A stretch of 64,000 nucleotides of DNA from Komagataella phaffii GS115 (lineage: Eukaryota; Ascomycota; Pichiomycetes; Pichiales; Pichiaceae): the NCBI RefSeq assembly GCF_000027005.1, contig NC_012966.1, forward strand, positions 1,674,001 to 1,738,000, in the 5' to 3' direction. The notes under the pieces were generated by a model. It made no database searches, was not told the DNA's origin, and saw only the letters and a program-made list of their open reading frames with translations. This document shows positions 21,621 to 33,166 of this stretch, in pieces. A program made the position numbers and the translations under genes. How positions within the stretch are numbered: position 1 is the first letter of the stretch; the number at the start of each line of letters is the position of its first letter.

Positions 21621-21798
21621 GATATGCGGTTGGAAAATACAGAAATGAAGACTCACGAATTGATAAGAGAAGAATCTAATAAGGGGATTGATTAATAGGA
21701 AGACCAAGCGAGACTGCAGACAACTCCACCCACCTCCAGTTCTTTTCGCTAGTCTCACTATTGAGAAAAAAATTTACCTTTTCAAAATTTTGAAGCAA

Positions 21799-22092
21799 AT
21801 GGCAATGCGAGGACTTCCAAGGCCATTACTTCTATCAAAGATCTCACGAACTATAAGAAGTGTCTCATCATGTTCACTTGGAACTGAACTTAACCTTAAA
21901 ATTAAGAACTCAGGCAAGGTACCGGTTGCTTTAGACGACTCTCAATACCCAGAATGGCTGTGGACTGTTCTGGATGATGAGTATCAAAATTCCAGCCTAG
22001 CTAATGATGCTATGAAACAGCGTAAGAAGGATATCAGAATAATGAACATCAAAAAGATTAAAATGAATAACTTTATCACTAAGATCAAATAG
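21799..22092 (+). CDS. MRPL37: mitochondrial large-subunit ribosomal protein MRPL37 (mL54)
   Basis: A 97-residue mitoribosomal protein of the mL54 family. The start at 21799 (MAMRGLPRPLLLSKISRTIR) gives a classic basic, hydroxylated mitochondrial targeting sequence. The family signature YPEWLWTVLDDEY is present, followed by a lysine-rich tail. The frame is open upstream of the ATG. It is divergent from DPB11, with about 180 bp between start codons. Confidence 0.85.
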   Translation: MAMRGLPRPLLLSKISRTIRSVSSCSLGTELNLKIKNSGKVPVALDDSQYPEWLWTVLDDEYQNSSLANDAMKQRKKDIRIMNIKKIKMNNFITKIK

Positions 22093-22335
22093 TGCTGTTA
22101 ATACTGTTCAAATGGTTCAAGCTGGATTATCGAAGATAGGCGTTCCGGTTTTCCTTTTCATCCTGAGTGAGACTAGACACTCTCTGGTTGAACAACTACT
22201 TCAACAATTTATAAACTATCCAGCTTTGTAGCTACCACGGAAGGTAGTAGCCTCAGGCGGCAATTTATACTATCTATTTATCTCTCATTCCTTTTTCTAT
22301 ATACAAAACAAACGTAATACTGGCTGGTGTTGAGG

Positions 22336-22821
22336 CTACTTGGCATCTTCCAAAAACTTAATCTTTTTCCGAACATCAGGTTGCTGGTCTGCAAAAGCAA
22401 CGAGATTTTGTTTGTAAGGATGTTCTGAGCTTTCAAAAACTCTTAATCTTTGAAGCCTTTGTTTCCTGAGCTTATTCTTGGGTAGCATTCTGCTCACTGC
22501 CTTGCGAAGTATTTCTCCGTATCCGTGGTCTTCAATGATTTTAGAAACTGGTGTCGACTTTCCGGACCCTGGCCGACCCGTGTGGCTCCAATAGCTCTTA
22601 TCCTTTACCTTCTTACCCGAAAGTTTTAAATGCTGACAATTTGAAACCACAACATAATCCCCTATATCTGTTGTAGGATGGTAAATGGGCTTATGCTTTC
22701 CCATAAGAGTGACGGCGATTTGCGATGCAAGGCGCCCCAAGGTACGAGAATCTCTCGACAAATCAACATTGTACCATAGCCGGGTAAATGCTGTAGTAGT
22801 CTTGCCTATTTTATTCGACAT
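22336..22821 (-). CDS. MRPL23: mitochondrial large-subunit ribosomal protein MRPL23 (uL13m)
   Basis: A 161-residue uL13 family protein. Core motifs are [49 protein letters not shown], and [20 protein letters not shown] followed by [10 protein letters not shown]. The length matches Saccharomyces Mrpl23 (163 residues). It is divergent from RPB7 across about 200 bp. Confidence 0.93.
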   Translation of the reverse strand: MSNKIGKTTTAFTRLWYNVDLSRDSRTLGRLASQIAVTLMGKHKPIYHPTTDIGDYVVVSNCQHLKLSGKKVKDKSYWSHTGRPGSGKSTPVSKIIEDHGYGEILRKAVSRMLPKNKLRKQRLQRLRVFESSEHPYKQNLVAFADQQPDVRKKIKFLEDAK

Positions 22822-22965
22822 TGGTGTTCAGTTTGCCTCGTGATTTCTGCAATTCTGACAGGGTTTCGAAATTATCCCTTACTCCAATATTTTTCAATCA
22901 AAAAATGTGTTCGTGGTAGTGCACTACATAATTCTGATGTTGAATCTTCTTGAGAAGCCAGGTGA

Positions 22966-23535
<570 letters not shown>

Positions 23536-23638
23536 GCTAACATAAAAGCTGAGGAAAAGGAATAAAGAAAATGCCGAACGCCTGAGCTATACATCTCAAA
23601 GTAATCACAATGGGAAATGCTGGGTTTATTATTTTAAC

Positions 23639-24541
23639 CTATTGGAAGTTTCTATCGACCAAATTTCGAACCAGATACCAATTGTCTTGTTCAGCATAAT
23701 CCAAAATAACGATTCCAGACCCCTTTCCAAAAGACTCTTCGATGTTGGCTTTAGTTAACGCTTCAGCAATCTTCGCCGGCCAACAATTAGGGTCGAAGAA
23801 ATTAGATGCCGAGCAAAAGTTGACAAATAACTTAGGCTCACTCTTATTTGAGTTATATTCTTTAGCCCGGTAAACGTGATTTTTGATAAAGTTGGCTTTT
23901 CTTTCAATATCTTGTCCAGAAGATAGTTCACACCAATCCTGAACATTAATAGTTCCTCTGTCATCATTTTCACAGTTGTACTTCCACCAAGAAGCCTCAA
24001 TTCCAAAATCCTTCTTTCTGCTCTCATCTACAATTCCAAAGCGACGAAACAGAATTGCTTTTCCTCGGACATCTCTCAGGTTTGGAATTCCATCATTCAA
24101 GTACCACTTGTCCCTATTATTGTTAATGTAGTGATTCCAAATAGCATCCCCGAATTCGTCGTGTTCATGATTCCATTTTGCGGAACCCTCTTGCTTAAGG
24201 GAAATGATCACAAATTCAGAGCTATTTCTTTCTAGGAACTCATACACGTCCTTTAGAACCGTATCTAACTTCACATTTCCAATCAGCTTCAACGGAAACT
24301 TGCCATGAACGACTATTAGATCATTGTTCACCGCCTTTTTATTATCGATTAGTGGTTTAGACACTCGAATATCCAAAAACCGAACTCCATTTTGAAGTTG
24401 TTCTGTTATAGAAGCATCTTGACATTGGACTGAAGGTAGCGCAGTATGGTGGGCTGCAGAATTGTGCGTTCCAGGAATAGAAATTCTGCTGATGATTTCT
24501 GTGTCGCTTATATTTTGGAGCCAGGTGGTGTATTGAAACAT
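23639..24541 (-). CDS. bacterial-type phosphatidylinositol-specific phospholipase C-like protein
   Basis: A 300-residue PLC-like phosphodiesterase (X-domain only, as in Bacillus/Listeria PI-PLC). The first catalytic His lies in ISIPGTHNSAAHH and the second in IVVHGKFPLK. Between them, QLQNGVRFLDIRV supplies the barrel strand with conserved Arg and Asp. The segment KDVYEFLERNSSEFVIISLK, with Lys after the strand, and later FVNFCSAS are also family-typical. There is no PH, EF-hand or C2 domain, so it differs from eukaryotic PLC1. No signal peptide is obvious, so it may be cytosolic. It is convergent with RPB7. Substrate is unknown. Confidence 0.8.
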   Translation of the reverse strand: MFQYTTWLQNISDTEIISRISIPGTHNSAAHHTALPSVQCQDASITEQLQNGVRFLDIRVSKPLIDNKKAVNNDLIVVHGKFPLKLIGNVKLDTVLKDVYEFLERNSSEFVIISLKQEGSAKWNHEHDEFGDAIWNHYINNNRDKWYLNDGIPNLRDVRGKAILFRRFGIVDESRKKDFGIEASWWKYNCENDDRGTINVQDWCELSSGQDIERKANFIKNHVYRAKEYNSNKSEPKLFVNFCSASNFFDPNCWPAKIAEALTKANIEESFGKGSGIVILDYAEQDNWYLVRNLVDRNFQ

Positions 24542-24696
24542 TCAAACGATTCTTGTTCGTAAGGAAGAGTACGAAGGAGCACTGGTTCCATTCTATGAAA
24601 AGCTTTACTTCGGAATTTCCCGAATCTTTCGCGTGCTGCTAGGCAGCCAATGACCATAGTATTATCATATAGACAAAATAATTATTATAGCAGACT

Positions 24697-26475
24697 CTAG
24701 CTTATCAGAGCACTTAGCCCCACAATAATAAGGTTGCTGATTAAAAAGTTATTGAAGAAGATTTCAAAATTGCTTCTTTTTGTAAAATTTGTGATCATTT
24801 CCGTGTGGATTTCTTTTCTAAAGCTCACCATAGAAGTTATTATCTCTCGAAGGATCGCATCGATGAACTTGTTTGTGTTGGGATTCTGAGTAGCACTGGA
24901 AAGAGCGAGCACTCGTAGGGGATCAATACCCTCCAGCTCGTCTAACTGCCTTACCATCCTAAAGGTTATCACAGGCAAGTGGTCACTCGTATCCACATAA
25001 TGATCCCCAACATTATCCAAGGGTAAATCCATTGGGTCAAAGGATCCTGAGTCTTCTAACTCCTCAATTTTGCTTTGACTGGCAAATTTCTTGCTATTAA
25101 TAAATCTCACTAGCTTACTCAATTCTTCATGTGATATCAATGGAACACCTAGCGAATCATGAGGTAATTCTTGGGGCATAGTGCACTGTAAATCCTGGAA
25201 CGAGACTTTGAAGTCAATTATAGTATACAAAGGTTCACGTTCCTTATCTTCCAAACCTTCATCTGTACTGAATAATCTTTCAATCACTTGTGAGAACGTA
25301 GATGATTCCTGATTGCCAGTAACAGGGGCGCTAGGCAGCGTTACATCTACCAGTAACTCAACCTTCCCACTAGTAACCCAATTAAGCTTTGCGGACTTTG
25401 GCATACCGTTCAGTTCCAATTGATCGACCCTTAATCTTGCCGTTCTTTTCCAAGGATAATCTTCGGCAGTAAACGAAGTATTTCCATCGCCGAAGGTGTT
25501 CCTTAACTGCCGTTCATGAATATTGAACAAAGATTCGTTGATGGACCCGGAGCAGTGGTTAGCGTTCAATAAATCATAAAAAACCCAAAGAGGCCTTAAC
25601 TGATTCAATTCGCAGGAAAAGATAGATACCTTCAAAGACTTGTCGGGTCTGGCCAATACAAGCTCAATTCGTGCATCCTGAATCTTAACCGCATTAAAAG
25701 AATAGTTTCTGACTCTGCTGCGGCCTATTGAAAGCCTTGGTGATAATCCCTCTTCCAAAGAAGAATTGAGATAGGCTTTTCCATTGAGGCCTTTTATATC
25801 TACAGTATCAATCAGACCCCTACCCAGATACCACTTGGTAAACGAAAGAGTTAAACTCAGCGAGTTCACATGGACATCATAAAGTATGTTCTCATTCTTC
25901 TCATCCAAATTACATAGAGTAACATTTTCCAGGATGATTCGGCCATTTTCATATCGTGATTGCATATTACCATTTGAAAGAATCAGCAATTTGGTGTCAT
26001 AATTCAACAAATCTAGCAATATCCTCTTGCTCATTGTGCTGTCGCTAAGCCCAGTGTCTGCTATGTAGAGTAAGAGGCCGACAAAAGTGGTAGTTCCAAT
26101 GACGATCCAAATCAAATTTCCCATCACGACCCAAGAAAATATTGCCGAGAGTTCGTCAATATTATAAGGCCTATTTTGCCTTATGAGAAACCATTTCAAT
26201 CTAATCTTGAGCTTAGACAGAAGCGTAGTCGTATAAAGATACCTTTGGTTCTGATCTCGCTGTCTTCCATAGTACCTGAACGAGCCCTTATTCAGGATAA
26301 TCGATGGGTGGCGCTTATTCAGTACACCAGACAAATATTCATGCTTGGCTTTATATTCAAAGCAGCTTGAAAGTCCCGTACCGTTATAATATCTAAAAAA
26401 TCTCAATGAGTGTTGTACCCTTGGTCGAAAAAACCTACAACCAAAAAGTACTTCCCTATTAACTATACTTGACAT
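24697..26475 (-). CDS. MDM31: mitochondrial inner-membrane protein Mdm31/Mdm32
   Basis: A 592-residue member of the Mdm31/Mdm32 family, inner-membrane proteins needed for mitochondrial shape and lipid homeostasis. A basic presequence (RFFRPRVQHSLRFFRYYNGT) is followed by the conserved RPYNIDELSAIFSWVVMGN and the first membrane span LIWIVIGTTTFVGLLLYIA. The long intermembrane-space domain is beta-rich, resembling AsmA/Vps13-like bridge proteins (VDIKGLNGKAYL). A second span lies at the extreme C-terminus (FLISNLIIVGLSALIS). The start is ATG 26475. Assignment to MDM31 rather than MDM32 is tentative. Confidence 0.8.
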   Translation of the reverse strand: MSSIVNREVLFGCRFFRPRVQHSLRFFRYYNGTGLSSCFEYKAKHEYLSGVLNKRHPSIILNKGSFRYYGRQRDQNQRYLYTTTLLSKLKIRLKWFLIRQNRPYNIDELSAIFSWVVMGNLIWIVIGTTTFVGLLLYIADTGLSDSTMSKRILLDLLNYDTKLLILSNGNMQSRYENGRIILENVTLCNLDEKNENILYDVHVNSLSLTLSFTKWYLGRGLIDTVDIKGLNGKAYLNSSLEEGLSPRLSIGRSRVRNYSFNAVKIQDARIELVLARPDKSLKVSIFSCELNQLRPLWVFYDLLNANHCSGSINESLFNIHERQLRNTFGDGNTSFTAEDYPWKRTARLRVDQLELNGMPKSAKLNWVTSGKVELLVDVTLPSAPVTGNQESSTFSQVIERLFSTDEGLEDKEREPLYTIIDFKVSFQDLQCTMPQELPHDSLGVPLISHEELSKLVRFINSKKFASQSKIEELEDSGSFDPMDLPLDNVGDHYVDTSDHLPVITFRMVRQLDELEGIDPLRVLALSSATQNPNTNKFIDAILREIITSMVSFRKEIHTEMITNFTKRSNFEIFFNNFLISNLIIVGLSALIS

Positions 26476-26763
26476 CAAGTGAAGTAGCTACTTTAAGTTC
26501 TCAAAAATACCTGATACTACCAATCATGAAATAGCACGAGACACTGGAAGTACAGTTAAGCTTTTGTGTACCTTTTCTAGGGAAGGATACTTGCTCTGAG
26601 GCATACGTTTTTTTTAGCTACAAAGTATTATGTAAGCTTTATCACTTACTGTAAATGAGGACATGCATACATTGTATGATTGAATAATATAGGTCATAAT
26701 TACTATATATTACGATGGTAGCTTACCTGCCCTAAAGATTCCTGGTGCAAACTCTGTTTAGTA

Positions 26764-27012
26764 TCATCCACTCACCCGCCAGACTCTCTCCACCAGTTCA
26801 TAGAGTACTCCACTAGTTAATCCAAAAACAAAAGTTTTCAGGTGCTGTGATAAAAGACTCATGGTATTTTCATAGGCCCCTGCACCTACGGTCATTTGAG
26901 AACAAGGACTAGCCGCAAGAAACGATTTCTTGGGAGCTATAGCACATCGGGGTGGTGTAATCGTTCTTTTCTTCTTATTCCATTCAATTTCATCCCGTAC
27001 TCTCTGTTTCAT
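26764..27012 (-). CDS. small hypothetical single-span membrane protein
   Basis: An ATG-initiated 82-codon frame with a charged N-terminus (KQRVRDEIEWNKKKR), two Cys residues near the middle and a C-terminal hydrophobic helix (KTFVFGLTSGVLYELVERVW). The organisation resembles small tail-anchored or inner-membrane proteins, but I do not recognise it. It is the last candidate gene before the centromeric gene desert. It could be a chance frame. Confidence 0.35.
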   Translation of the reverse strand: MKQRVRDEIEWNKKKRTITPPRCAIAPKKSFLAASPCSQMTVGAGAYENTMSLLSQHLKTFVFGLTSGVLYELVERVWRVSG

Positions 27013-27407
27013 CTAGTCAATACAGATTTGAGACGTTAAGGTGGTTCATAGCTTGAGCAATTTCTGCAATACTTGTTTTCCAATTTTTGAAGTCCTTGTT
27101 TTGCAATACATCACAAATTATTTACTTATTTGCAGCGACAACCGTCGCGAGGAAATTGACACAGGTTTGTCACCTCGCTGAGGTATTCCTTCTGCACTGT
27201 TATTCAAAAGTCGACTACAAGATGTTATAAGGGGTGCAAATAATAAAGCATAATCGAAGTAAATGACATTGAATTTTACTCTCAATACATTTTTTTTTAC
27301 CAAATTGAGTTAGTTGGCTGCAGGGAATGAGGCCAAAACGAATGAAAGGTCCATTCATACGAGGAGATGATTGCAAAAAGGTTCGCGCATCATTAACAAA
27401 AATTTTG

Positions 27408-27528
27408 TCAAGGGCCAGATCCAATAGTTAATGCTTGCGTTCTCAGCGCCATGCCGTAACCAACGGAGCCAAAAACCACACCGGCAATCCCCAGCACCGG
27501 ATTCTGCTGGCGTACTTTCTTGAGCAAT
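27408..27528 (-). other. orphan exon-like segment encoding a glycine-rich hydrophobic helix
   Basis: A 39-codon frame reads LLKKVRQQNPVLGIAGVVFG then SVGYGMALRTQALTIGSGP and ends at a TGA (27408-27410). It is more GC-rich than its surroundings and looks like the C-terminus of a small mitochondrial membrane protein. Immediately upstream is an intron-like 3' end: TGATAAC (near 27548-27554) then TAATTAG ending at 27529. There is no in-frame ATG and I found no convincing first exon, so it may be a relic. Family unknown. Confidence 0.3.
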
Positions 27529-27759
27529 CTAATTAGATTTGTACATTGTTATCAAAACAGAACTTCAATTTCGGGTGTGAGAAAGCAAAGTATTCTGTTT
27601 TTTTTCACCTAGAAAATCGATAAGCATCGTATATCGTATCAAATGGTGTTAGGCGACAGGATGATCAACGCCACTGAAGAGATGAAGAATAAGGATGTAT
27701 TTTTTTATGTACATTTTGGTCCAGGAAGCCTAATGTGAGATGCTGGAACTGTGGTTCTA

Positions 27760-28530
27760 CTTCAACCATTATCTCTCCTTACCTGATCTCTCAACTGGTG
27801 TGTGGGGAAAAACAACACTACTATTAATGCAACTTTCAGTAAGATATTTTTCTGGATTAAGGGAGATTTCAAGTCAATTCCAGATCCTGGCTTTGCAACC
27901 TTCGGAAATGATTGCAAAGTATAGTCTTTTTCCTTCCAGTTACGGTGGCCTTGCAGCATTGACCAGTGGTCCCCTTATGCAGATCATAACGTTTCTGTCG
28001 TTTCGGGCAGAGAGAATGTTTCTACTATCTGTCGTTACGTGCATACTCAAAACGAAACCTCGGTTTTTGGTTTTGTTGGAAGAAGTTTACTGATATCTAG
28101 GGATCAAGATTTTACAATGCTAGCCCAAATCCGAAACGAATAGTTTCACCGTCTGGAGGGAAGATTCCCAAGTAAAACGGGCCTTTTGTCCATTTTCTCT
28201 AATTCCTTTGGAATCTATACGATCCACTAAAAGAATCCAGCGTTGCTATCCCACATTCTAACAGCTGCGTCAAGTGACACAGTCGCAGTTACGTTTCCGT
28301 CTGGGAAAGCTACGGCTACCGGCCGCGAGTCCATTTTTGATTAATAATGTCAACATACACTGTGAAGAAATCAGGTCTAGATTTGGAAAGATCTGTCTTC
28401 CAAACCAGCGCTAATCCAGTTCCATTGGGGAAAAGCAGGTAGCCCTAATACGCAAGGGACCATTATCTGATTCATAACTGCTATTTACGTTGTCTCTGGA
28501 GTCATCCCACAGCCTAACCAGAAGTTCTCT
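27760..28530 (-). pseudogene. decayed WD40-repeat gene
   Basis: Several WD40 blade remnants lie on the minus strand in different frames, separated by stops. At 28411-28521 the reading is LVRLWDDSRD...IRATCFSPMELD then a stop. At 28227-28319 it is VAVAFPDGNVTATVSLDAAV followed by RMWDSNAGFF and a stop. Near 28145-28190 it is IFPPDGETIRFGFG. At about 27880-27959 it is LQGHRNWKEKDYTLQSFPK. These match the blade consensus (GH...V..aFSPDG..vaS.S.D..VRLWD) of multi-repeat WD40 proteins of the HET-E/NLR type. No start codon or intact blade series remains. Confidence 0.65.
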
Positions 28531-29495
28531 AGTCTGGACATCAGACATCTGAGTCAGTCAATTGCAACTGTTAGTTGAAACCTGCCATCAGAACCGGCAT
28601 GAACCCACTAAACTCCTAACGCTGGCAGATAGAAGGAACGTACCATCTCGACTTCTGTCTCATTCGCTAATCAAGGTTATATGTAGCACGTAATTTGCAA
28701 TGGCTTTGTCTCTTGTCTCTAAAACGCTAAACACGCATTAAAACTCCCTAAACATGCAAATAAAGGTGGTAGCGGGCCGCAGCTACAAAGTTTCACCTAC
28801 TTTCCTCCTGGCTGTTGTTCAGAGTACCGAGCGTTGAAATTTGGAGTGGCAACGATTGGAGATAGAGGATCCATTTTCCAGCTCTACTTACCTCAGTTGT
28901 AGCTACATGTGGCTACCAGGTTTTTCCTGGTCCTGTTTCATGAAGTATTTCCTTTGGTAAGCTATTCTCGTCATTTTAATAGCTAAACTAAATTCTTTGA
29001 ACCGGATTTCGCATTTTTAGGAGGCTTCTGTCATCTGTGTACACCTAATAGCCAGTAACTCAGAGCCCACACTTACCGATTCACTGATTTTTGCCTTAAC
29101 TTTGCCCAACACCGTACTCAGTTGAAGACGATAATTTGCGCCTTGCGCTGTTAGTTGAAATCCGCAAGGATAAAAGAGCTACAAAGGGTACGAGCGTACG
29201 TGCCATCGTTTATTGCTGCTTAACTTTTAAATTTAGTTTTATTCACTGCAGGAATGATTGAAATTAGATAGATACCTTGTCACATTAAGATGAAACTACC
29301 AATTGGAACTCTCATAAAACGATTTACCCTTATGTCTCAATCAAGAAAACATGACATAACAAACACAACAAACGCACCGTCTTGTTCAAAGTTAGCAACA
29401 TAATCTTGGTTTAGTTTCTTGTTTGGCATTATGCGAAAAGAATAGGACAATTCATTTTTTCCCTGTACCCTTTGAAGAGACCACACCAATAACAA

Positions 29496-32055
29496 AAAGC
29501 GCATTTCGCGAAGTGTCACTTGATAGATATAACCTAAAACGTCAAACTATTAAATCCTCATAAGCGAACCCAATCATTCTGGTTGACAGGCATAATGGTG
29601 TTCCATTCTTCTTTCATAGAGGCTCTATTCAATTGACGTTCACAAAGAANAAGCAAGTGCCAATTAGTCCAAATACAAAACGAAGTTTTGTTAAAACTTT
29701 CAATAGCACGGATAAGTGGTTACATAAATTTTTGGTATTTCAAACCTGCGGCATTTGATCTCACATAGAACAACTAAAGGACCACGCTATCTTCGGCAAC
29801 CATCGGAAACTTAGAATGAGGAGCATGTTTGAGTAAATGAAACATACTCAACAGTGAACACAATAGGATGCATTTAAGATTACATGATCATTAGTGGATT
29901 ACTTAAGAACATCTTCAGCATTCACTAGGAAAATATTTTATATTCAAAGAAGAGTTTGTCAGCCTACGATGACTCTCATTAGTGAGACGACTAAAGTCAT
30001 TAATAAATTTCAGTGACTTAAACCAATACGTATACAATCAGGTCAAAACATATTAATAGAAAAAGGGTAGACTCGGTCACTCTTGCTAAAAACCAGAAGG
30101 AGTACTAAAGCTCAACATACATAGTAAGTAAATTAAGATCAAAATGAAACTGGCTACTTGAATACAGAGCTGGGAAAACGCATAACGTTTATAAATGTAT
30201 TAAATATGAGATGGTAGAGTTCTGTTTGATTAAAACCGCTGAAAATAGTTGCTTACCAAGTGGCTAGATCTGGACGGTTAAGAAAGTAGCTGCTGTTGTA
30301 CAAAAATCCAAACGTTGGTGATCAGAGCAAGGACTATTATGCTGATGTAATAGAATGCAATGCTTGTAGTCAATATTTGTTCATACCTGACATAAAAGTA
30401 CTTTCCAAGAAAACTGGTCAGTTACAAATAATAAGATTAGACCGGTGAGTGACTTAGCACATTCTAGGCAAAAATGAACTGTGGGATGCTTGCCACTAAC
30501 TATAATACTATACTGTAAAAATAACTGTTCAAAAAGGACACTTATCGGTTCGTAAGTAGATGACAGGAAAATAAGGGGCCATCAAACAATAGATATTGAA
30601 GGCTAGCATATTGGTAGTTGTTCCTGTAAGATTAATGTTTTTTTGGGGAGCTAGTTCATCATAAAACAGGGCAAAGGCCAGGAATCAATCAATTCACATT
30701 AGAACTTGGTTGATAACAAGGGCTCCCACAATTAATCGTCTAAGCGATTCTCAGCGGCTTGTAAGCATTACAGCGAGGTTAAACTTTAGATGAAAGGATC
30801 ATTATTCTTTGAGCGTGTTACCATTATCAGGGTAGTAGGATTGAACAGAATTATGCTTGCTAAACACAGATCTCAATCCAGCGAATACCATGATATGCTC
30901 AAAGAGTTAATCTACCCATGACCCAAGCTCAGTATACGGTGAGTATTCGGGGGCGCGCAAGTAGTTTCCTTCATTCCACTACATTTCGATACGTGTTAAA
31001 TCTAATTGTATTCTTGAAAAGAAAGCTTGGACGAGGTCATCAGAGCATCTTACTACTACGTGATGATAGACACAGAGTTGGGTTACTTTTTTAAAAAAGG
31101 GTTGACATCTATGTTTGAACTCATTTCAGTCAAGTAATCATCTGAGACCATACACCTGCATCAACTACACATTCCAGCAAATATCAGCTTTTCCAAACGG
31201 AGAATGTAGCAAAGTCAACAAAATGAAAATCGACGACCGCAGGATGGACACATCTGGAGCTTTCCAGAATATCAAGTATCAAGTGGAGCGGTGAACGAAA
31301 AATCCAACTACCCTATCCTCATTTAAAACTCTCAAGAAAAGTGATCTCTCAGTTCGGTAATCGGAATATTAAAAGATTTCAACATAAAAGAAAGAAACTA
31401 CCTCGAAACGAATATGTACAAGCATTGCATAACAATTCAAGTTTTCAAACTAGAAAAAAAATTCCTATCTTGTAGTCCCCTTAATCACTTTTGAGAAATA
31501 GAATGGGAGCAGGCAACACGAGGCATGAGTTCTTTGCTTTTAACCAAAACTTACAGAAGAATCTTTACACGTTTGGTAGGCAACAAAACTATACCGGAGC
31601 TCAGTTTGCACCAGGCAAATGCTCCAAAAGTATGAAGCTACGAGAATCAAATCGTCAGACTAATCAAGATAGGTCTTGCATTCTTGATACCGATACTTAT
31701 CCATCCCTCATCAATGCCTTCGCCTGTCTACAGCTATTGATCATATTGAGAAATTTGGTACAAGGCTTTTAGGAACGTTTCACAACTGTCAGCAGCATGA
31801 TGTCCTCTAAAAACTTCTTAATCCATATATAATCAGACAAAGCGTGACTAATCTGTACTACCTCTGTATGTGTGGTCATTCTCTTTACGATTCGTAAAAC
31901 ACTACAGCCTTCTTTGCAAAGCTAGAATAGCACATACCTAATTGAGTCCATTGCGACAGTAGGCACGAAAATCCCCTTTCTATCTAACGTCGCTCTAGCG
32001 CAACTACCGTCTTTCAGAAGAAAAAGAAAATCACAGCCAATTTATGAAAGCAATC
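29496..32055 (+). repeat. centromeric inverted repeat, left arm
   Basis: Aligns with the reverse complement of 33167-35725. Paired positions sum to 65222 from the inner end out to about 29635. There an extra T in the left arm (CAATTGACG versus CAATGACG) shifts the sum to 65221 to the outer end. An ambiguous base (n) at 29650 pairs with C at 35572, so it should read G. Inner ends share TTATGAAAGCAATC, and outer ends share AAAGCGCATTTCGCGAAG. Confidence 0.95.
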
Positions 32056-33166
32056 TAAGCTTCCTATCAAAATGATCATAGCTTATGTGGCAACAGAACT
32101 TACTTAGTTTTTAATGCTGGATGCTGTTTGCCCCGTTAATGGAATCTGTGGTTAGACTAATCTTTTCAAGCCATAAGACAGTTATCATTAGAACGAATAA
32201 ATACTAGTCTTCTAAATATACGTTTTGTTTAGCTATTTCACGAAAGTATTCATTAGGGATAGGACTTCCCAAAGCTATACCATTTGAAAAAATGATGCGC
32301 TTAGATTCGCTCGAATGCTGAATGAAAGTCATGAAACTCCCAACTTCATTGTAGTGCCAGAGAGTACCCAGCATGCGGTTTAAAAACAGCTCTTTTGCAA
32401 GAGCCATCTGCTGCTGAAGGTTCAAAATACCTTAAACGAGATTGTTAACAAAGTACAACTTATACATCATGACCTCTAAGCTAATAACTCGGAGAAGCTC
32501 AAGTTGGCCCAAATGTGTGACAAATCAGTCACGATCCAAAACTATCAGCTTTCAAAGTTCATGGTATTATTGTTTTCTTGTAAGTTGGCTGAATTTAAGT
32601 TTGGTATTCTGCTGAAAATCAAGATTTGACTTAGATACCTATCAACAACTGGCAATGATTCTTGTTTTTGTGCTATGAATCAGAAAGCATTAAACAAGGC
32701 GTAACCTCAAGAATCGTACTGGCACCTATGCAAATGATTTGGTGACAACATCCCATCTCACGAGCTTGAGCATTGATAATGCAGGTAACACTATTGCTGA
32801 ACAATTACGTCGTCTCTATTTAATATCATGGCCTTGTCAGCATCAAGCAATACATGTAGTAATTTTGGCGCCTGAGATGCTGTGCATTTTCAACGCTTGA
32901 ACATTGCTAATTTAAAAGCTAGGATTTAGTTAAAGTAGAATATGGGTAAGAATATTTTGTAAACCGGTATCCGACATTCGGTGCTGAAGTACACAGAGTT
33001 AGGTACCAGGAGTTACTTTGCCCATAGTGCGATTTTTCTCAACAATTGGGTGTACCTGTCTAGAAAATAGTCAAGAAAGCAATGAGCTGTAAGTCTTAAA
33101 TTGCAGATTATCGAGAGTATATGCAACTTTGGTCCTGAGGTCCTGATTCTTATGATGAAATGCTTG
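32056..33166. other. unique core of the inverted-repeat centromere
   Basis: 1111 bp between the arms. No credible gene: the longest frame (32204-32425, minus, 73 codons) has no recognisable content. AT-rich overall. This is where the centromeric nucleosomes would be expected to centre. Confidence 0.8.

Larger units (their letters stand above)
27013..29495. other. left pericentromeric flank, no intact gene
   Basis: About 2.5 kb without an intact gene. It holds an exon-like segment (27408-27528, minus strand) and fragments of a decayed WD40-repeat gene (about 27760-28530, minus strand). From 28650 to 29495 nothing recognisable was found. Confidence 0.6.
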
